A stretch of 34,081 nt of DNA from Actinomycetes bacterium (GCA_030146615.1 JASLBL010000514.1:1-34081); one strand, 5' to 3'. Counted from the first letter of the stretch, positions 1 through 7,863 are shown. A program made the numbers and translations. The notes: generated by a model from the letters alone, not told the origin.

Positions 1-439
1 CGATCTTGAGGCCGGGGACGGCGAAGGCCCAGTTCTCGACCGGCTGGGAGTGCTGGGCCCCGAAGCCGAGGCCGCTGCCGTTGGCGGTGCGGATGACCAG
101 GGGGACGGTGACCTGGCCGCCGGTCATGTACCGCACCTTGGGGATCTCGTTGGCGACATAGTCCCAGCAGCAGGCCAGAAAGTCGGAGAACATGATCTCG
201 GCCACCGGGCGCATCCCGGTCATGGCCGCGCCCATGGCCGCCCCGACGATCGCCTGTTCGCTGATCGGGGTGTCCCAGACCCGCTCGGGGCCGAACTCGG
301 CGAACAGGCCGGCGGCCGTCTTGAACACGCCCTCGGCGACGCCGATGTCCTCGCCGAGGCAGACCACGGTGTCGTCGCGGCGCATCTCCTGGGCGATCCC
401 GGCCGCGACCGCCTCCCGGTAGGTGATCAGGTCCGCCAT
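1..439 (-). CDS. TPP-dependent 2-oxo acid/acetoin dehydrogenase E1 beta subunit (3' end outside window)
   Basis: This is the N-terminal 146 codons of a transketolase-like E1 beta subunit. It starts at ATG 439-437 and runs leftward off the window edge. The first residues (MADLITYREAVAAGIAQEM, then a CLGEDIGV stretch) are the classical start of pyruvate, branched-chain and acetoin dehydrogenase E1 beta chains. With the alpha subunit it would decarboxylate a 2-oxo acid (or cleave acetoin) on thiamine diphosphate and pass the acyl group to a lipoyl E2. The start codon lies inside the last codons of the alpha gene (13 bp overlap), so translation is probably coupled. A GGAGGTGCCC ribosome binding site precedes it. 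The visible part cannot tell which acyl substrate is used; E2/E3 genes would be expected to the left. Confidence 0.9.
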   Translation of the reverse strand, partial: MADLITYREAVAAGIAQEMRRDDTVVCLGEDIGVAEGVFKTAAGLFAEFGPERVWDTPISEQAIVGAAMGAAMTGMRPVAEIMFSDFLACCWDYVANEIPKVRYMTGGQVTVPLVIRTANGSGLGFGAQHSQPVENWAFAVPGLKI

Positions 440-1425
440 TGGGCACCTCCGTCCGCCCACACGTCGGTGAAGGCGGTGTCCTCGCCGGGGGGCGGGGCCG
501 CCTTGGCCGCCTCGATCGCGGCCGCCACCTCCTCGCGGGCCTTGGCGTCGAGCTGGTCGATGGCCGGCTGGTCGACCCCGCGGTCGCGCAGCCGCTCGGC
601 CAGGACGAGCAGCGGGTCGCGCTTCAGCCAGGCGTCGACCTCCTCCTGAGGCCGGTACTTGCCGGGGTCGCTGCGCGAGTGCCCGTACTGGCGGTAGGTG
701 AGGGCCTCGATCACCGTGGGGCCGTCCCCGGCCCGGGCCCGGGCGGCGGCCGCGGCCACGGCCTGCTGCACGGCGACGACGTCGTTGCCGTCGATCACCT
801 CGGCCGGGAGCTGGTAGGCGGGGGCCCGCCCGGCGGCCGGCTGGGCGACCGCGGTCACCGTCTTGATCGAGGTGTACTCCATGTAGAGGTTGTTCTCGCA
901 CACGAACAGCACCGGTAGCTTCCAGACGGCGGCGAGGTTGAGGGCCTCGTGGAAGGCGCCGATGTTGGTCGCGCCGTCGCCGAAGAAAGCCACCGCGACC
1001 TGGCTGGTGCCGCGCAGCTTGGCCGACCAGGCGGCCCCGCAGGCGATCGGCAGGTGGGCCCCGACGATCGCGTAGCTCCCGAGCATGTTGTGGTCGGCCA
1101 CGGTCAGGTGCATGGAGCCGCCCTTGGCCCGGCACAGGCCGGTGGCCCGGCTCATCAGCTCGGCCAGGCAGGCCTCGGGGCTGGCCCCGCGGGCGATGGC
1201 GTGGTGGTGGCCGCGGTAGGTGGCGAACACGTAGTCGTCCGGCTCCAGGGCGGCGCTGGCCCCGACGGCCACCGCCTCCTGGCCCGAGGCCAGATGGGTC
1301 GTGCCTTTGACCAGGCCGGACATGAACAGGTCGTAGGCGGCCTTCTCGGTGGCCCGGATCACGGCCATCTGCTGGTACAGCGCCAGCAGCTCCTCGACCC
1401 GGGGCTCCTCGGACACGACGGTCAT
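427..1425 (-). CDS. TPP-dependent 2-oxo acid/acetoin dehydrogenase E1 alpha subunit
   Basis: This 332-residue protein is of full length for the E1 alpha family. The thiamine diphosphate motif begins with GDG at about residues 149-151 and ends with NN at about 178-179. Other family landmarks are ATYRGHHHAIARG (about 68-80) and GGSMHLTVADHNMLGS (about 102-117). The start was set at ATG 1425-1423 because it overlaps the stop of the upstream M24 gene as ATGA and begins directly with the conserved region (MTVVSEEPRVEELLALYQQM). It should form a heterotetramer with the E1 beta product encoded next. Pyruvate, acetoin and branched-chain 2-oxo acid dehydrogenases are not separable by eye. The third gene of this operon is an M24 peptidase-like protein, an unusual partner. 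Confidence 0.9.
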   Translation of the reverse strand: MTVVSEEPRVEELLALYQQMAVIRATEKAAYDLFMSGLVKGTTHLASGQEAVAVGASAALEPDDYVFATYRGHHHAIARGASPEACLAELMSRATGLCRAKGGSMHLTVADHNMLGSYAIVGAHLPIACGAAWSAKLRGTSQVAVAFFGDGATNIGAFHEALNLAAVWKLPVLFVCENNLYMEYTSIKTVTAVAQPAAGRAPAYQLPAEVIDGNDVVAVQQAVAAAAARARAGDGPTVIEALTYRQYGHSRSDPGKYRPQEEVDAWLKRDPLLVLAERLRDRGVDQPAIDQLDAKAREEVAAAIEAAKAAPPPGEDTAFTDVWADGGAQWRT

Positions 1426-2747
1426 GGGGTCACCTGCCGGTTGCGGTGGGACTCGGCCTCCCGGGTGGCCGGCAGGGGGCCGTCCACGGCCCAGTAGCGC
1501 TGGCCGGCGACCAGCAGCTCCTCGGCCGGGAACTTGGTGATCACCTCGCAGCCGTCGGCGGTGACCACCACCTCCTCCTCGATCCGGGCCGCCGACCAGC
1601 CGTCCGAGGCCGGCCAATAGGTCTCGAGCGCGAACAGCATGCCCTCCTCCAATACCTCGGGGTGGTCGAGGGAGACGAGCCGGCTGAAGATCGGCTTCTC
1701 CCAGATGGACAGGCCGACCCCGTGCCCGTACTGGAGGGCGAAGGCGGCCTCCTCGTCGGGGAAGCCGAACTCCTGGGCGGTCGGCCACACCGAGACGATG
1801 TCGGCGGTGGTCGCCCCCGGCTTCACCAGGGCGATGGCCTCGTCCATGTAGTCGCGGCAGCGGACATAGGCGTCCCGCATGGCCGGCGACGCGCTGCCGA
1901 CCGCGAAGCAGCGGTAGTAGCAGGTCCGGTAGCCGTTGTAGCTGTGCAGGATGTCGAAGAAGGCCGGGTCGCCGGGGCGCAGGATGCGGTCGGAGTAGAC
2001 GTGGGGGTGGGGCGAGCAGCGCTCGCCGGAGATGGCGTTGACCCCCTCGACGTGCTCGGAGCCGAGGTCGTAGAGGACCTTGGCGACCAGGCCAACGCAC
2101 TCATTCTCTCTGACCCCGGGGCGCAGGAACCGGTAGAGCTCGTCGTAGGCGGCGTCGACCAGGGTGGCCGCGGTGGTCAGCAGGGTGATCTCGTCGGGGG
2201 TCTTGATCCGGCGGGCGTCCAGGAACACCTGCTGGCCGTCGACCACCTCCAGGCCGGCCGCCTCGCACGCGGCCAGCACCGGCAGCTCGGCCAGGTCGAC
2301 CCCGACCGGCTCGCCGGCCAGCCCGTGTGCCTCCAGCTCCCGCTTGATCTTGGCCGCGACCCCCTCGGCGATCCCGGCGTCCGGGTTGAAGCTGCCCCGC
2401 AGGGTGGAGATCCCGGCCCGGGCCCGGCCCTGCTCGGGCTCGGCCGGGCGGCCGTCCAGCCAGGGGTTGTAGAGCTGGTGGTGGCGGGCGGCCGAGCCGA
2501 AGTCCCAGACGACCGGCTCGCCACCCCGGGGCAGCAGGGCGAAGCGGATCAGCTTGTCTATCGCCCACGTGCCGATGTGGGTCGAGGTCATGTAGCGGAT
2601 GTTGTGGAAGTCGAAGCTGAGCAGGGCGCCCAGCTCCGAGCGGTCCAGCGCCGCCTTCAGCCGCACCAGCCGCTCGGTGCGGAGCCGGTCGAAGTCGACC
2701 CGCTCCTCCCAGTCGACCGCGTTCGGCCCATATGTACGGATGCCCAT
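1422..2747 (-). CDS. M24 family metallopeptidase-like protein (creatinase/prolidase fold)
   Basis: This 441-residue protein has the two-part architecture of creatinase, prolidase and DMSP-lyase-like M24 proteins: an N-terminal creatinase-type domain (about 1-185) and a C-terminal pita-bread domain (about 190-440). The usual five metal ligands are only partly present. I see Asp265 (FFDILHSYNGY), His342 (QYGHGVGLS), Glu375 (FALETYW) and Glu391 (ARIEEEVVV). The second ligand Asp, normally in an SDITR-like context, is Cys276 (RTCYYR). Loss of ligands is known in creatinase, which uses the fold without metal. The protein may therefore be a lyase or amidinohydrolase rather than a peptidase. Start ATG 2747 is preceded by GGAGGAGAAGG. 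The stop overlaps the E1 alpha start by 4 bases. Substrate unknown. Confidence 0.85.
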   Translation of the reverse strand: MGIRTYGPNAVDWEERVDFDRLRTERLVRLKAALDRSELGALLSFDFHNIRYMTSTHIGTWAIDKLIRFALLPRGGEPVVWDFGSAARHHQLYNPWLDGRPAEPEQGRARAGISTLRGSFNPDAGIAEGVAAKIKRELEAHGLAGEPVGVDLAELPVLAACEAAGLEVVDGQQVFLDARRIKTPDEITLLTTAATLVDAAYDELYRFLRPGVRENECVGLVAKVLYDLGSEHVEGVNAISGERCSPHPHVYSDRILRPGDPAFFDILHSYNGYRTCYYRCFAVGSASPAMRDAYVRCRDYMDEAIALVKPGATTADIVSVWPTAQEFGFPDEEAAFALQYGHGVGLSIWEKPIFSRLVSLDHPEVLEEGMLFALETYWPASDGWSAARIEEEVVVTADGCEVITKFPAEELLVAGQRYWAVDGPLPATREAESHRNRQVTP

Positions 2748-2776
2748 GGCCTTCTCCTCCGAGCCGGTGGACCTCG

Positions 2777-2805
2777 GAAGTACGCCATCGGACCCAAGTC
2801 GTCAA
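2777..2805 (-). promoter_or_regulatory. Candidate promoter of the M24/E1 operon
   Basis: On the minus strand a TTGACG -35 element (2805-2800) is followed, after 17 bases, by TACTTC (2782-2777), about 30 bases before the M24 start codon. Just upstream lies GTTCAGTAG (2817-2809), which shares CAGTAG with the minus-strand GAACAGTAGG (3514-3505) in the XRE-cupin control region. That may be a shared operator. The -10 match is poor, so confidence is moderate. Confidence 0.4.
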
Positions 2806-2825
2806 GTGCTACTGAACGGGGTTGC

Positions 2826-3479
2826 TCAGGTGGCGTGGCGGCCGAGGATGCACCAGACGGCGCGGGCGGGCTCGGGGCCGTCGTTGCTGAGGCGGTGCGG
2901 AGTGGTCGCGGGAAAGCTGATCGAGTCGCCCGGGCCCAGCTCGAAGGAGTCGAAACCCACGTCCACCTTGAGCCGGCCCGACAGCAGGTAGCCGAACTCC
3001 TGGCCGGCGTGGCGCATGAACGCGCCCTCGCGCGACGAGCAGGCGCCGGGCTGGTAGTCGACGTGGAGGAACTCGACGCCGGGGAACGACCCGGCGGTGA
3101 GCCGGCTCCACGCCACCCCGGATTCCAGCTCGAGCGTCTCGTGGCCGCCGGCGCGCTGGAGGGAGAAGAATCCTTCGTTGCCCGGGGTGACGGCCATCTG
3201 GGGAGCGCCGCCGGCCGCCCGCCCGTCCTCCCCGGCCAGCAGCCCGTCCACCGACACCCCGAGCAGGTTCACGATGTCGAACAGCTTGCTCACCGACGGC
3301 CGGGCCTTGCCGGTCTCGATCTGGGACAGCGCGCTGGCGCTGATCCCGAGGCGCCTGGCCATCTCGCGCAGCCCGATCCCCTGGCCGAGGCGCTCGGCCC
3401 GGAGCCGGCGGCCGAGGTCGAGGGCGGGCGCGTCGGCCAGCGCCGGCTGGGTGGCCGCGTCGTCGCCGGTGGCGGTCAT
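2826..3479 (-). CDS. XRE-family regulator with C-terminal cupin sensor domain
   Basis: This 217-residue regulator has an N-terminal lambda-repressor-like HTH (about residues 22-80; GLREMARRLGISASALSQIE is the helix-turn-helix core) and a C-terminal cupin fold (about 125-217; GYLLSGRLKVDVG and GDSISFPATTPHRLSN). Proteins of this layout usually repress or activate neighbouring catabolic genes in response to a small ligand bound by the cupin. It sits between the leftward M24/E1 operon and the rightward amidohydrolase operon, so it is the likely regulator of both. No ribosome binding site precedes ATG 3479. A TACACT -10 element only 7 bases upstream suggests a leaderless transcript. Ligand unknown. 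Confidence 0.88.
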   Translation of the reverse strand: MTATGDDAATQPALADAPALDLGRRLRAERLGQGIGLREMARRLGISASALSQIETGKARPSVSKLFDIVNLLGVSVDGLLAGEDGRAAGGAPQMAVTPGNEGFFSLQRAGGHETLELESGVAWSRLTAGSFPGVEFLHVDYQPGACSSREGAFMRHAGQEFGYLLSGRLKVDVGFDSFELGPGDSISFPATTPHRLSNDGPEPARAVWCILGRHAT

Positions 3480-3486
3480 GCTAGGC

Positions 3487-3537
3487 AGTGTACAGAGCGC
3501 CGCCTACTGTTCAGCGCCACTGGACACGCGCTATGCT
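3487..3537. promoter_or_regulatory. Divergent promoters with inverted-repeat operator candidate
   Basis: The 99-bp gap between the XRE-cupin gene and the amidohydrolase carries a rightward promoter candidate: TGTTCA (3508-3513), 18 bases, TATGCT (3532-3537). It also carries a leftward TACACT -10 (3492-3487). Overlapping both are GTGTACAG (3488-3495) and CTGGACAC (3520-3527), inverted with one mismatch, and an intervening CTGTTCAG (3507-3514). This is a plausible autoregulatory operator for the XRE-cupin protein. Seen in sequence; function inferred. Confidence 0.45.
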
Positions 3538-3578
3538 CCGGCCGACATCGGGTGGCTCTTCGACGAGGAGGAGTTCCA

Positions 3579-4946
3579 ATGGCCGACCGGCTCCTGCTGC
3601 GTGGCGGCACCGTCCTGACCGTCGACGCCGACCTCGGCGACCTGCCCAAGGGTGACGTCCTCATCGAGGGCGACACGATCGCCCAGGTCGCCCCCCAGAT
3701 CGACGCCGACGCCGAGGTGATCGACGTCGGCGGCCGGATCGTCATCCCCGGCTTCGTCGACACCCACCGGCACACCTGGGAGGCCGCCATCCGCGGCTGC
3801 GCCCCCAACGCCACGCTTGGCACCTACTTCGTGGAGGTCCTCGACTCCTTCGCCCCCCTGTACCGGCCCGAGGACGTGTACGCCAGCAACCTGGCCGGGG
3901 CGCTGGAGTGCGTCAACGCCGGCATCACGACCCTGGTCGACTGGTCCCACATCAACAACACCCCCGAGCACCCCGACGCCGCCATCCGCGGGCTCCAGGA
4001 GGCCGGCATCCGTGCCCAGTACGCCTACGGCAGCGCCAACACCTCGCTGAACGACTACTGGAACAACAGCAAGATCGCGATCCCGGCCGACGACGTCCGC
4101 CGGGTCCGCGACACCTACTTCTCCTCCGGCGACGGCCTGCTGACCATGGCCCTGGCCACCCGGGGGCCGACCTACTGCAGCGACGAGGTCGTGAAGGCCG
4201 AGTGGGCCCTGGCCCGCGAGGTCGGCATCCCGATCACCATCCACGTGGCCATGCACTCGGCCGGCCGCTTCGGCATGGTCAAGCAGCTCGGCGACCTCGG
4301 CCTGCTCGGGCCGGACACCACCTACATCCACTGCTGCTACCTCACCGACGCCGAGTGGCAGCTGGTCGCCGACAGCGGCGGCACGGTCTCGATCGCCCCC
4401 CAGATCGAGGCCCAGATGGGCCACGGCTGGCCGCCGGTGCTCAAGTCGATGGAGTACGGGCTGCGACCCAGCCTCTCGATCGACGTCGTCACCACCGCCC
4501 CAGGGGACATCTTCACCCAGATGCGGGCCGCCTTCGCCTGCGACCGGGCCCGGATCAACGCGGCCGGCTGGGAGGCGGGGGCCGAGGGCGAGGTCTCCGA
4601 CACCATGCTGACCTCCCGCCAGCTGCTGGAGATGGCCACCATCAACGGCGCCCATGTGGCCGGGCTGGAGGACCGGACCGGCTCGCTCACCCCCGGCAAG
4701 CAGGCCGACGTGGTGGTGCTGGACGCGACCGCCCTCAACATGGCCCCGGTGATCGACCCGGTGGCCGCGGTCACCAACTGCGCCGACGTCTCCAACGTGG
4801 AGACGGTGCTGGTCGGCGGCCAGGTCAGGAAGCGCGACGGCAAGCTGGTGGCCGACGCCCAGGCGGCCCGCCGGCTGGTCGAGGCGGCCCGCGATTATCT
4901 GCTGGATGCACTGGAGCGCAAGCGGGCCGCGCAGCCCTCGGCATGA
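3579..4946 (+). CDS. Metal-dependent amidohydrolase/deaminase (Atz/Trz-SsnA type)
   Basis: This 455-residue enzyme belongs to the amidohydrolase superfamily branch of cytosine, guanine and s-triazine deaminases and chlorohydrolases. The beta-sandwich start (LLLRGGTVLTVDADL) is followed by the metal site HRH at residues 63-65 (GFVDTHRHTWEAAIRG). Downstream ligands are His in ITIHVAMHS, His in TYIHCCYLTD and Asp in SIDVVTT. The C-terminal GSLTPGKQADVVVLD is also typical. It would hydrolyse or deaminate a ring or amide nitrogen compound in the cytosol. Start ATG 3579 follows a strong GAGGAGGAG site. Its stop overlaps the bicupin start (ATGA). Motifs alone do not name the substrate, but the neighbouring SDR, beta-hydroxyacid dehydrogenase and bicupin suggest a small catabolic operon. 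Confidence 0.88.
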   Translation: MADRLLLRGGTVLTVDADLGDLPKGDVLIEGDTIAQVAPQIDADAEVIDVGGRIVIPGFVDTHRHTWEAAIRGCAPNATLGTYFVEVLDSFAPLYRPEDVYASNLAGALECVNAGITTLVDWSHINNTPEHPDAAIRGLQEAGIRAQYAYGSANTSLNDYWNNSKIAIPADDVRRVRDTYFSSGDGLLTMALATRGPTYCSDEVVKAEWALAREVGIPITIHVAMHSAGRFGMVKQLGDLGLLGPDTTYIHCCYLTDAEWQLVADSGGTVSIAPQIEAQMGHGWPPVLKSMEYGLRPSLSIDVVTTAPGDIFTQMRAAFACDRARINAAGWEAGAEGEVSDTMLTSRQLLEMATINGAHVAGLEDRTGSLTPGKQADVVVLDATALNMAPVIDPVAAVTNCADVSNVETVLVGGQVRKRDGKLVADAQAARRLVEAARDYLLDALERKRAAQPSA

Positions 4947-5833
4947 CCGGACGGTACCTGGTCGCCAGGGCCGGCGAGGCCGGCCCGGTCGTGCCCGGCC
5001 CCTTTGAGGGCCGCAGCCAGGGGTTCGGGCGCTGGGCGGTGGTCGGCGAGGCCGCCGGGGCCGCCCACACCGGGTTCGGGATCTGCGCCCTGGAGGCCGG
5101 CGGGCGGCTCGACGCCCACGTCCACTCCTTCGAGGAGAGCCTGTTCGTGCTCGAGGGCCGCCTCGTCCTGGACACCGCCGAGGGCTCGGTGGCGCTCGGC
5201 CCGGGCGACTACGGGCTGGTCCCGGTGGGGGTGGCCCACGCGGCCCGCAACCCCGGCCCGGGACCGGCCCGCTGGGCCGACATGCTCGCCCCCCAGCCCC
5301 GGGCCCGGTTCGGCGACGACACCTTCTTCGTGCCACCGCTGTCCCTCACCGAGCCGGTCCCGGTCGACGTCCGCGACCCCCGCACCCGGTCCTTCGGCCA
5401 CATCGACCCGGCCAACATGGACCCCGGCCGCCAGACCCAGGACCAGCTGGCCGTCTCGGCCAGCATGCGCACCGCGCTGCTGGTCTACAGCGGCATCACC
5501 GTCAAGATGATGGTCGACAGCGACCTCGGGGCCCAGCTCCAGACCATGTTCATGGTCCAGTACGAGCCGGGCGGGATGGCCGGCACCCACGACCACCCGC
5601 TGGAGGAGACCTACCTGATCCTGGAGGGTGAGGTCGACGCCAGCTTCGACGGCGACGTCCACCGGCTGGCGGCCGGCGACGTCGCCTGGGCCGGGGTCGG
5701 CTGCGTGCACGGCTTCTCCAACCCGGCCGACCGGCCGGTGCGCTGGCTGGAGACCCAGGCCCCGCAGCCGCCGGCCCGCCACTCCTACCGCTTCACCCGA
5801 GACTGGGACTACCTCCAGTCCGTGATCGCCTGA
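4943..5833 (+). CDS. Double-cupin (bicupin) protein, possible ureidoglycine-aminohydrolase-like enzyme
   Basis: This 296-residue protein has two cupin domains. The first (about 40-110) carries the metal motif HVHSFEESLFVLEG. The second (about 200-275) carries GTHDHPLEETYLILEG. Both keep the His-x-His-x(3-4)-Glu pattern, so both could bind a metal. Bicupins of this length include (S)-ureidoglycine aminohydrolase and several ring-cleaving or isomerising enzymes. The choice is open here, although linkage to an amidohydrolase fits nitrogen-compound catabolism. The gene is translationally coupled to the amidohydrolase (ATGA overlap) and is followed 15 bases later by the SDR gene with an AAAGGA site. 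Confidence 0.85.
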   Translation: MTGRYLVARAGEAGPVVPGPFEGRSQGFGRWAVVGEAAGAAHTGFGICALEAGGRLDAHVHSFEESLFVLEGRLVLDTAEGSVALGPGDYGLVPVGVAHAARNPGPGPARWADMLAPQPRARFGDDTFFVPPLSLTEPVPVDVRDPRTRSFGHIDPANMDPGRQTQDQLAVSASMRTALLVYSGITVKMMVDSDLGAQLQTMFMVQYEPGGMAGTHDHPLEETYLILEGEVDASFDGDVHRLAAGDVAWAGVGCVHGFSNPADRPVRWLETQAPQPPARHSYRFTRDWDYLQSVIA

Positions 5834-5848
5834 GAAAGGATCCACGCC

Positions 5849-6553
5849 ATGCCGGAGCCGGGAGCCGTCGTCGTGGTCGGGGGAACCCGCGGGCTGGGCC
5901 TGGAGGTGGCCCGCCACTACGCCGGCCAGGGCCGCGAGGTCATCCTGTCCGGCCGCGACCAGCAGCGGGCCGAGGCCGCGGCCGCCGAGGTCGGTGGCAG
6001 GACCAGAGGCATCGCCCTCGACCTGGCCGAGCCGGCCCAGCTGGCCGAGCGGCTGGCCGGCGTGGAGCGGGTCGGCCACCTGGTCCTGGCCGCGATCGAG
6101 CGGGACGAGAACAGGGTCCGCGCCTTCGACCTGGAGGGCGCGACCCGGCTGGCCACCCTGAAGCTGGTCGGCTACGCCGAGGTGGTCCACCGGCTGGTCC
6201 CGCGAATGGACGAGGACGGGGCGGTCGTGCTGTTCGGGGGCCGGGCCATGGACCGCCCGTACCCGGGGTCGACCATGGTGTCGACGGTCAACGGCGGCGT
6301 CACCGGGCTGGTCCACTCCCTGGCCGTCGAGCTGGCCCCGATCCGCTGCAACGCCGTCCACCCCGGCATCGTCGGCGACAGCCCCTACTGGAGCGCCAAG
6401 GGCGAGGCGGCGCTGGAGCCGGTGCGCAACCGGACCCCGTCGCGGCGGCTGGTGACCATGGAGGACGTGGTCGGGGCGGTCGTGTTCCTGCTCGAGAACC
6501 GGTCGGTGAACGGTGTCAACCTGGCGGTCGACGGGGGCTGGCTGCTGCTTTGA
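5849..6553 (+). CDS. SDR-fold protein lacking the usual catalytic residues
   Basis: This 234-residue protein has the SDR Rossmann start (VVVVGGTRGLGLEVARHY, glycine motif at 11-17) and the C-terminal NAVHPGIVGDSPYW and VNGVNLAVDGGWLLL segments of classical short-chain dehydrogenases. The active site is atypical. Where SDRs carry a catalytic Ser there is LFGGRAM, and where they carry Tyr-x3-Lys there is MVSTVNGGVTG. Tyr and Lys are therefore both missing. It may bind NAD(P) without normal hydride transfer, or use other residues. Start ATG 5849 has an AAAGGA site. It lies between the bicupin and the beta-hydroxyacid dehydrogenase in one transcription unit. Confidence 0.85.
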   Translation: MPEPGAVVVVGGTRGLGLEVARHYAGQGREVILSGRDQQRAEAAAAEVGGRTRGIALDLAEPAQLAERLAGVERVGHLVLAAIERDENRVRAFDLEGATRLATLKLVGYAEVVHRLVPRMDEDGAVVLFGGRAMDRPYPGSTMVSTVNGGVTGLVHSLAVELAPIRCNAVHPGIVGDSPYWSAKGEAALEPVRNRTPSRRLVTMEDVVGAVVFLLENRSVNGVNLAVDGGWLLL

Positions 6554-6565
6554 CAGGGGACGAGG

Positions 6566-7468
6566 ATGACTGACGGACAGCGGGTGGCGGTGGTCGGGGC
6601 CGGGCGGATGGGCGGGGCCATGGCCGGCACCCTACGCCGGGCCGGGGTCGAGGTGGTGGTGTTCAACCGGACCCGGTCCAAGGCCGAGGCGGTCGCCGAG
6701 GCCACCGGGGCCGAGGTGGCCGCCAGCGCCCGCGAGGCCGCCGAGGGCGCCCAGGTCGTGCTCAGCTCCCTGGCCGACGACGCCGCCGTCGGGGCCGCCT
6801 ACACCGGCGGCGACGGGATCGTGGCCGGCCTCCAGCCGGACACGGTGGTCTGCGAGTCCAGCACCATCGACCCGGGCACCGTGCAGCGGCTGCGGCCTCT
6901 GGTCGAGGCCCGCCAGGCGTTCCTGCTCGACACTCCCGTCTCCGGCAGCGTGTCAACGGTCGAGGCCGGCCAGCTCACCATCATGGTCGGCGGCGAGGCG
7001 GCCGTGCTGGATCGGGCCCGCCCGGTGCTCGACCCCCTGGCCAAGCAGATCTTCCACGTCGGCGGCCTCGGCTCGGGGGCGGTGATGAAGCTGACCGTGA
7101 ACTCGGTCCTGCACGGCCTCAACCTGGCCCTGGCCGAGGGCCTGGTCCTGGCCGAGCGGGCCGGGGTGGCCCGCGAGACCGCCTACGAGGTGTTCGCGGC
7201 CAGCGTCATCGCCGCCCCGTTCGTCCACTACAAGCGGGAGGCCTTCGAGCACCCCGGCGAGGTCCCGGTGGCCTTCAGCCTGGACCTGGTCGACAAGGAC
7301 CTGGACCTGATCCTGGCCCTCGCCGACGGGGCCGGGGTTCCCATGGAGCAGGCGGCCGCCAACCGGCGGGTCGTCCAGGCGGCCGTGGCCGCCGGCCTCG
7401 GCGACCACGACCTCAGCGAGCTCGCCACCTACCTGCGCTCGGCGGCCGCGAACCCGGACGGCGCCTGA
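6566..7468 (+). CDS. NAD(P)-dependent beta-hydroxyacid dehydrogenase (3-hydroxyisobutyrate dehydrogenase family)
   Basis: This 300-residue protein has the beta-hydroxyacid dehydrogenase layout. The N-terminal Rossmann motif is VAVVGAGRMGGAMAGTL (7-23), with FNRTRSKAE suggesting NADP preference. The substrate loop is LDTPVSGS (121-127). The catalytic lysine is Lys175 in GAVMKLTVNS, with Asn179 as partner. The helical C-terminal domain contains FSLDLVDKDLDL. It would oxidise a beta-hydroxy acid or reduce a small aldehyde or keto acid such as tartronate semialdehyde. It is the last gene of the amidohydrolase operon, and its stop codon lies within a perfect hairpin shared with the convergent small gene. 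Confidence 0.88.
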   Translation: MTDGQRVAVVGAGRMGGAMAGTLRRAGVEVVVFNRTRSKAEAVAEATGAEVAASAREAAEGAQVVLSSLADDAAVGAAYTGGDGIVAGLQPDTVVCESSTIDPGTVQRLRPLVEARQAFLLDTPVSGSVSTVEAGQLTIMVGGEAAVLDRARPVLDPLAKQIFHVGGLGSGAVMKLTVNSVLHGLNLALAEGLVLAERAGVARETAYEVFAASVIAAPFVHYKREAFEHPGEVPVAFSLDLVDKDLDLILALADGAGVPMEQAAANRRVVQAAVAAGLGDHDLSELATYLRSAAANPDGA

Positions 7469-7486
7469 CCGCCCGCGCCGGTCAGG
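7464..7486. terminator. Bidirectional terminator-like hairpin
   Basis: A perfect 8-bp stem, CCTGACCG (7464-7471) and CGGTCAGG (7479-7486), encloses a 7-base loop between two convergent genes and overlaps both stop codons. There is no T-run, as is usual for high-GC actinobacterial terminators. Confidence 0.55.
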
Positions 7487-7718
7487 GGTTCTGCTCCCCC
7501 GTCCCGGTGTCCTCGGCCCGGCGGGCGTCGTCCTCGTGCGCGGGCAGGCCCGCGTCGGTGACCCCGGAGTCGGTCATCGCCGCCACCTCGGCCGGGTCGT
7601 CCTCCCCGGTGACGCCGGCCCGGCGGCGGCCCTCGTCCCGCTCGTGCTCGGGCAACCCGGCGTCCTCGGTCTGCGTCTGGTCCCGGTCCTCCCAGCTGTC
7701 GTCCGGGGTCACCGTCAT
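7482..7718 (-). CDS. Small acidic protein with two internal repeats, function unknown
   Basis: This is a 78-residue, strongly acidic, hydrophilic protein with no Cys and no membrane segment. It contains two copies of a motif of the form DAGLP-x-HE-x-D followed by basic residues: DAGLPEHERDEGRRR at about 19-33 and DAGLPAHEDDARRAED at about 55-70. It starts at ATG 7718 with a good GGGAGGTGGCGATC ribosome binding site, which supports it as a real gene. It ends convergently against the beta-hydroxyacid dehydrogenase gene. I do not recognise the family; it looks largely disordered. Confidence 0.6.
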   Translation of the reverse strand: MTVTPDDSWEDRDQTQTEDAGLPEHERDEGRRRAGVTGEDDPAEVAAMTDSGVTDAGLPAHEDDARRAEDTGTGEQNP

Positions 7719-7863
7719 GATCGCCACCTCCCTGCTCCCAACCGCTCCGACGCTGCTCCATTGCCCCGCGGGCCGGGCCGGAAACCCGCCCGACCGGCCG
7801 CCGCCCGGGAGGAGTGTTGTAATTGACGGCGTCAGCCGCCACCCGTGCCGGGAGCTCACCACC

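Noticed and set aside
1446..4946. Very long open frame on the plus strand covering the M24 and regulator genes
   Set aside because: Only the part from 3579 is a real gene (amidohydrolase). The rest is antisense to well-supported minus-strand genes and is low-complexity, an effect of high GC with few stop codons.
3531..5336. Long minus-strand frame opposite the amidohydrolase and bicupin
   Set aside because: It is Arg/Gly/Val-rich shadow sequence without any domain, opposite genes with clear motifs and ribosome binding sites.
7824..7834. TGACG-G-CGTCA palindrome upstream of the SDR remnant as an operator
   Set aside because: It is a short palindrome with no matching copy at another promoter and no clear promoter around it.
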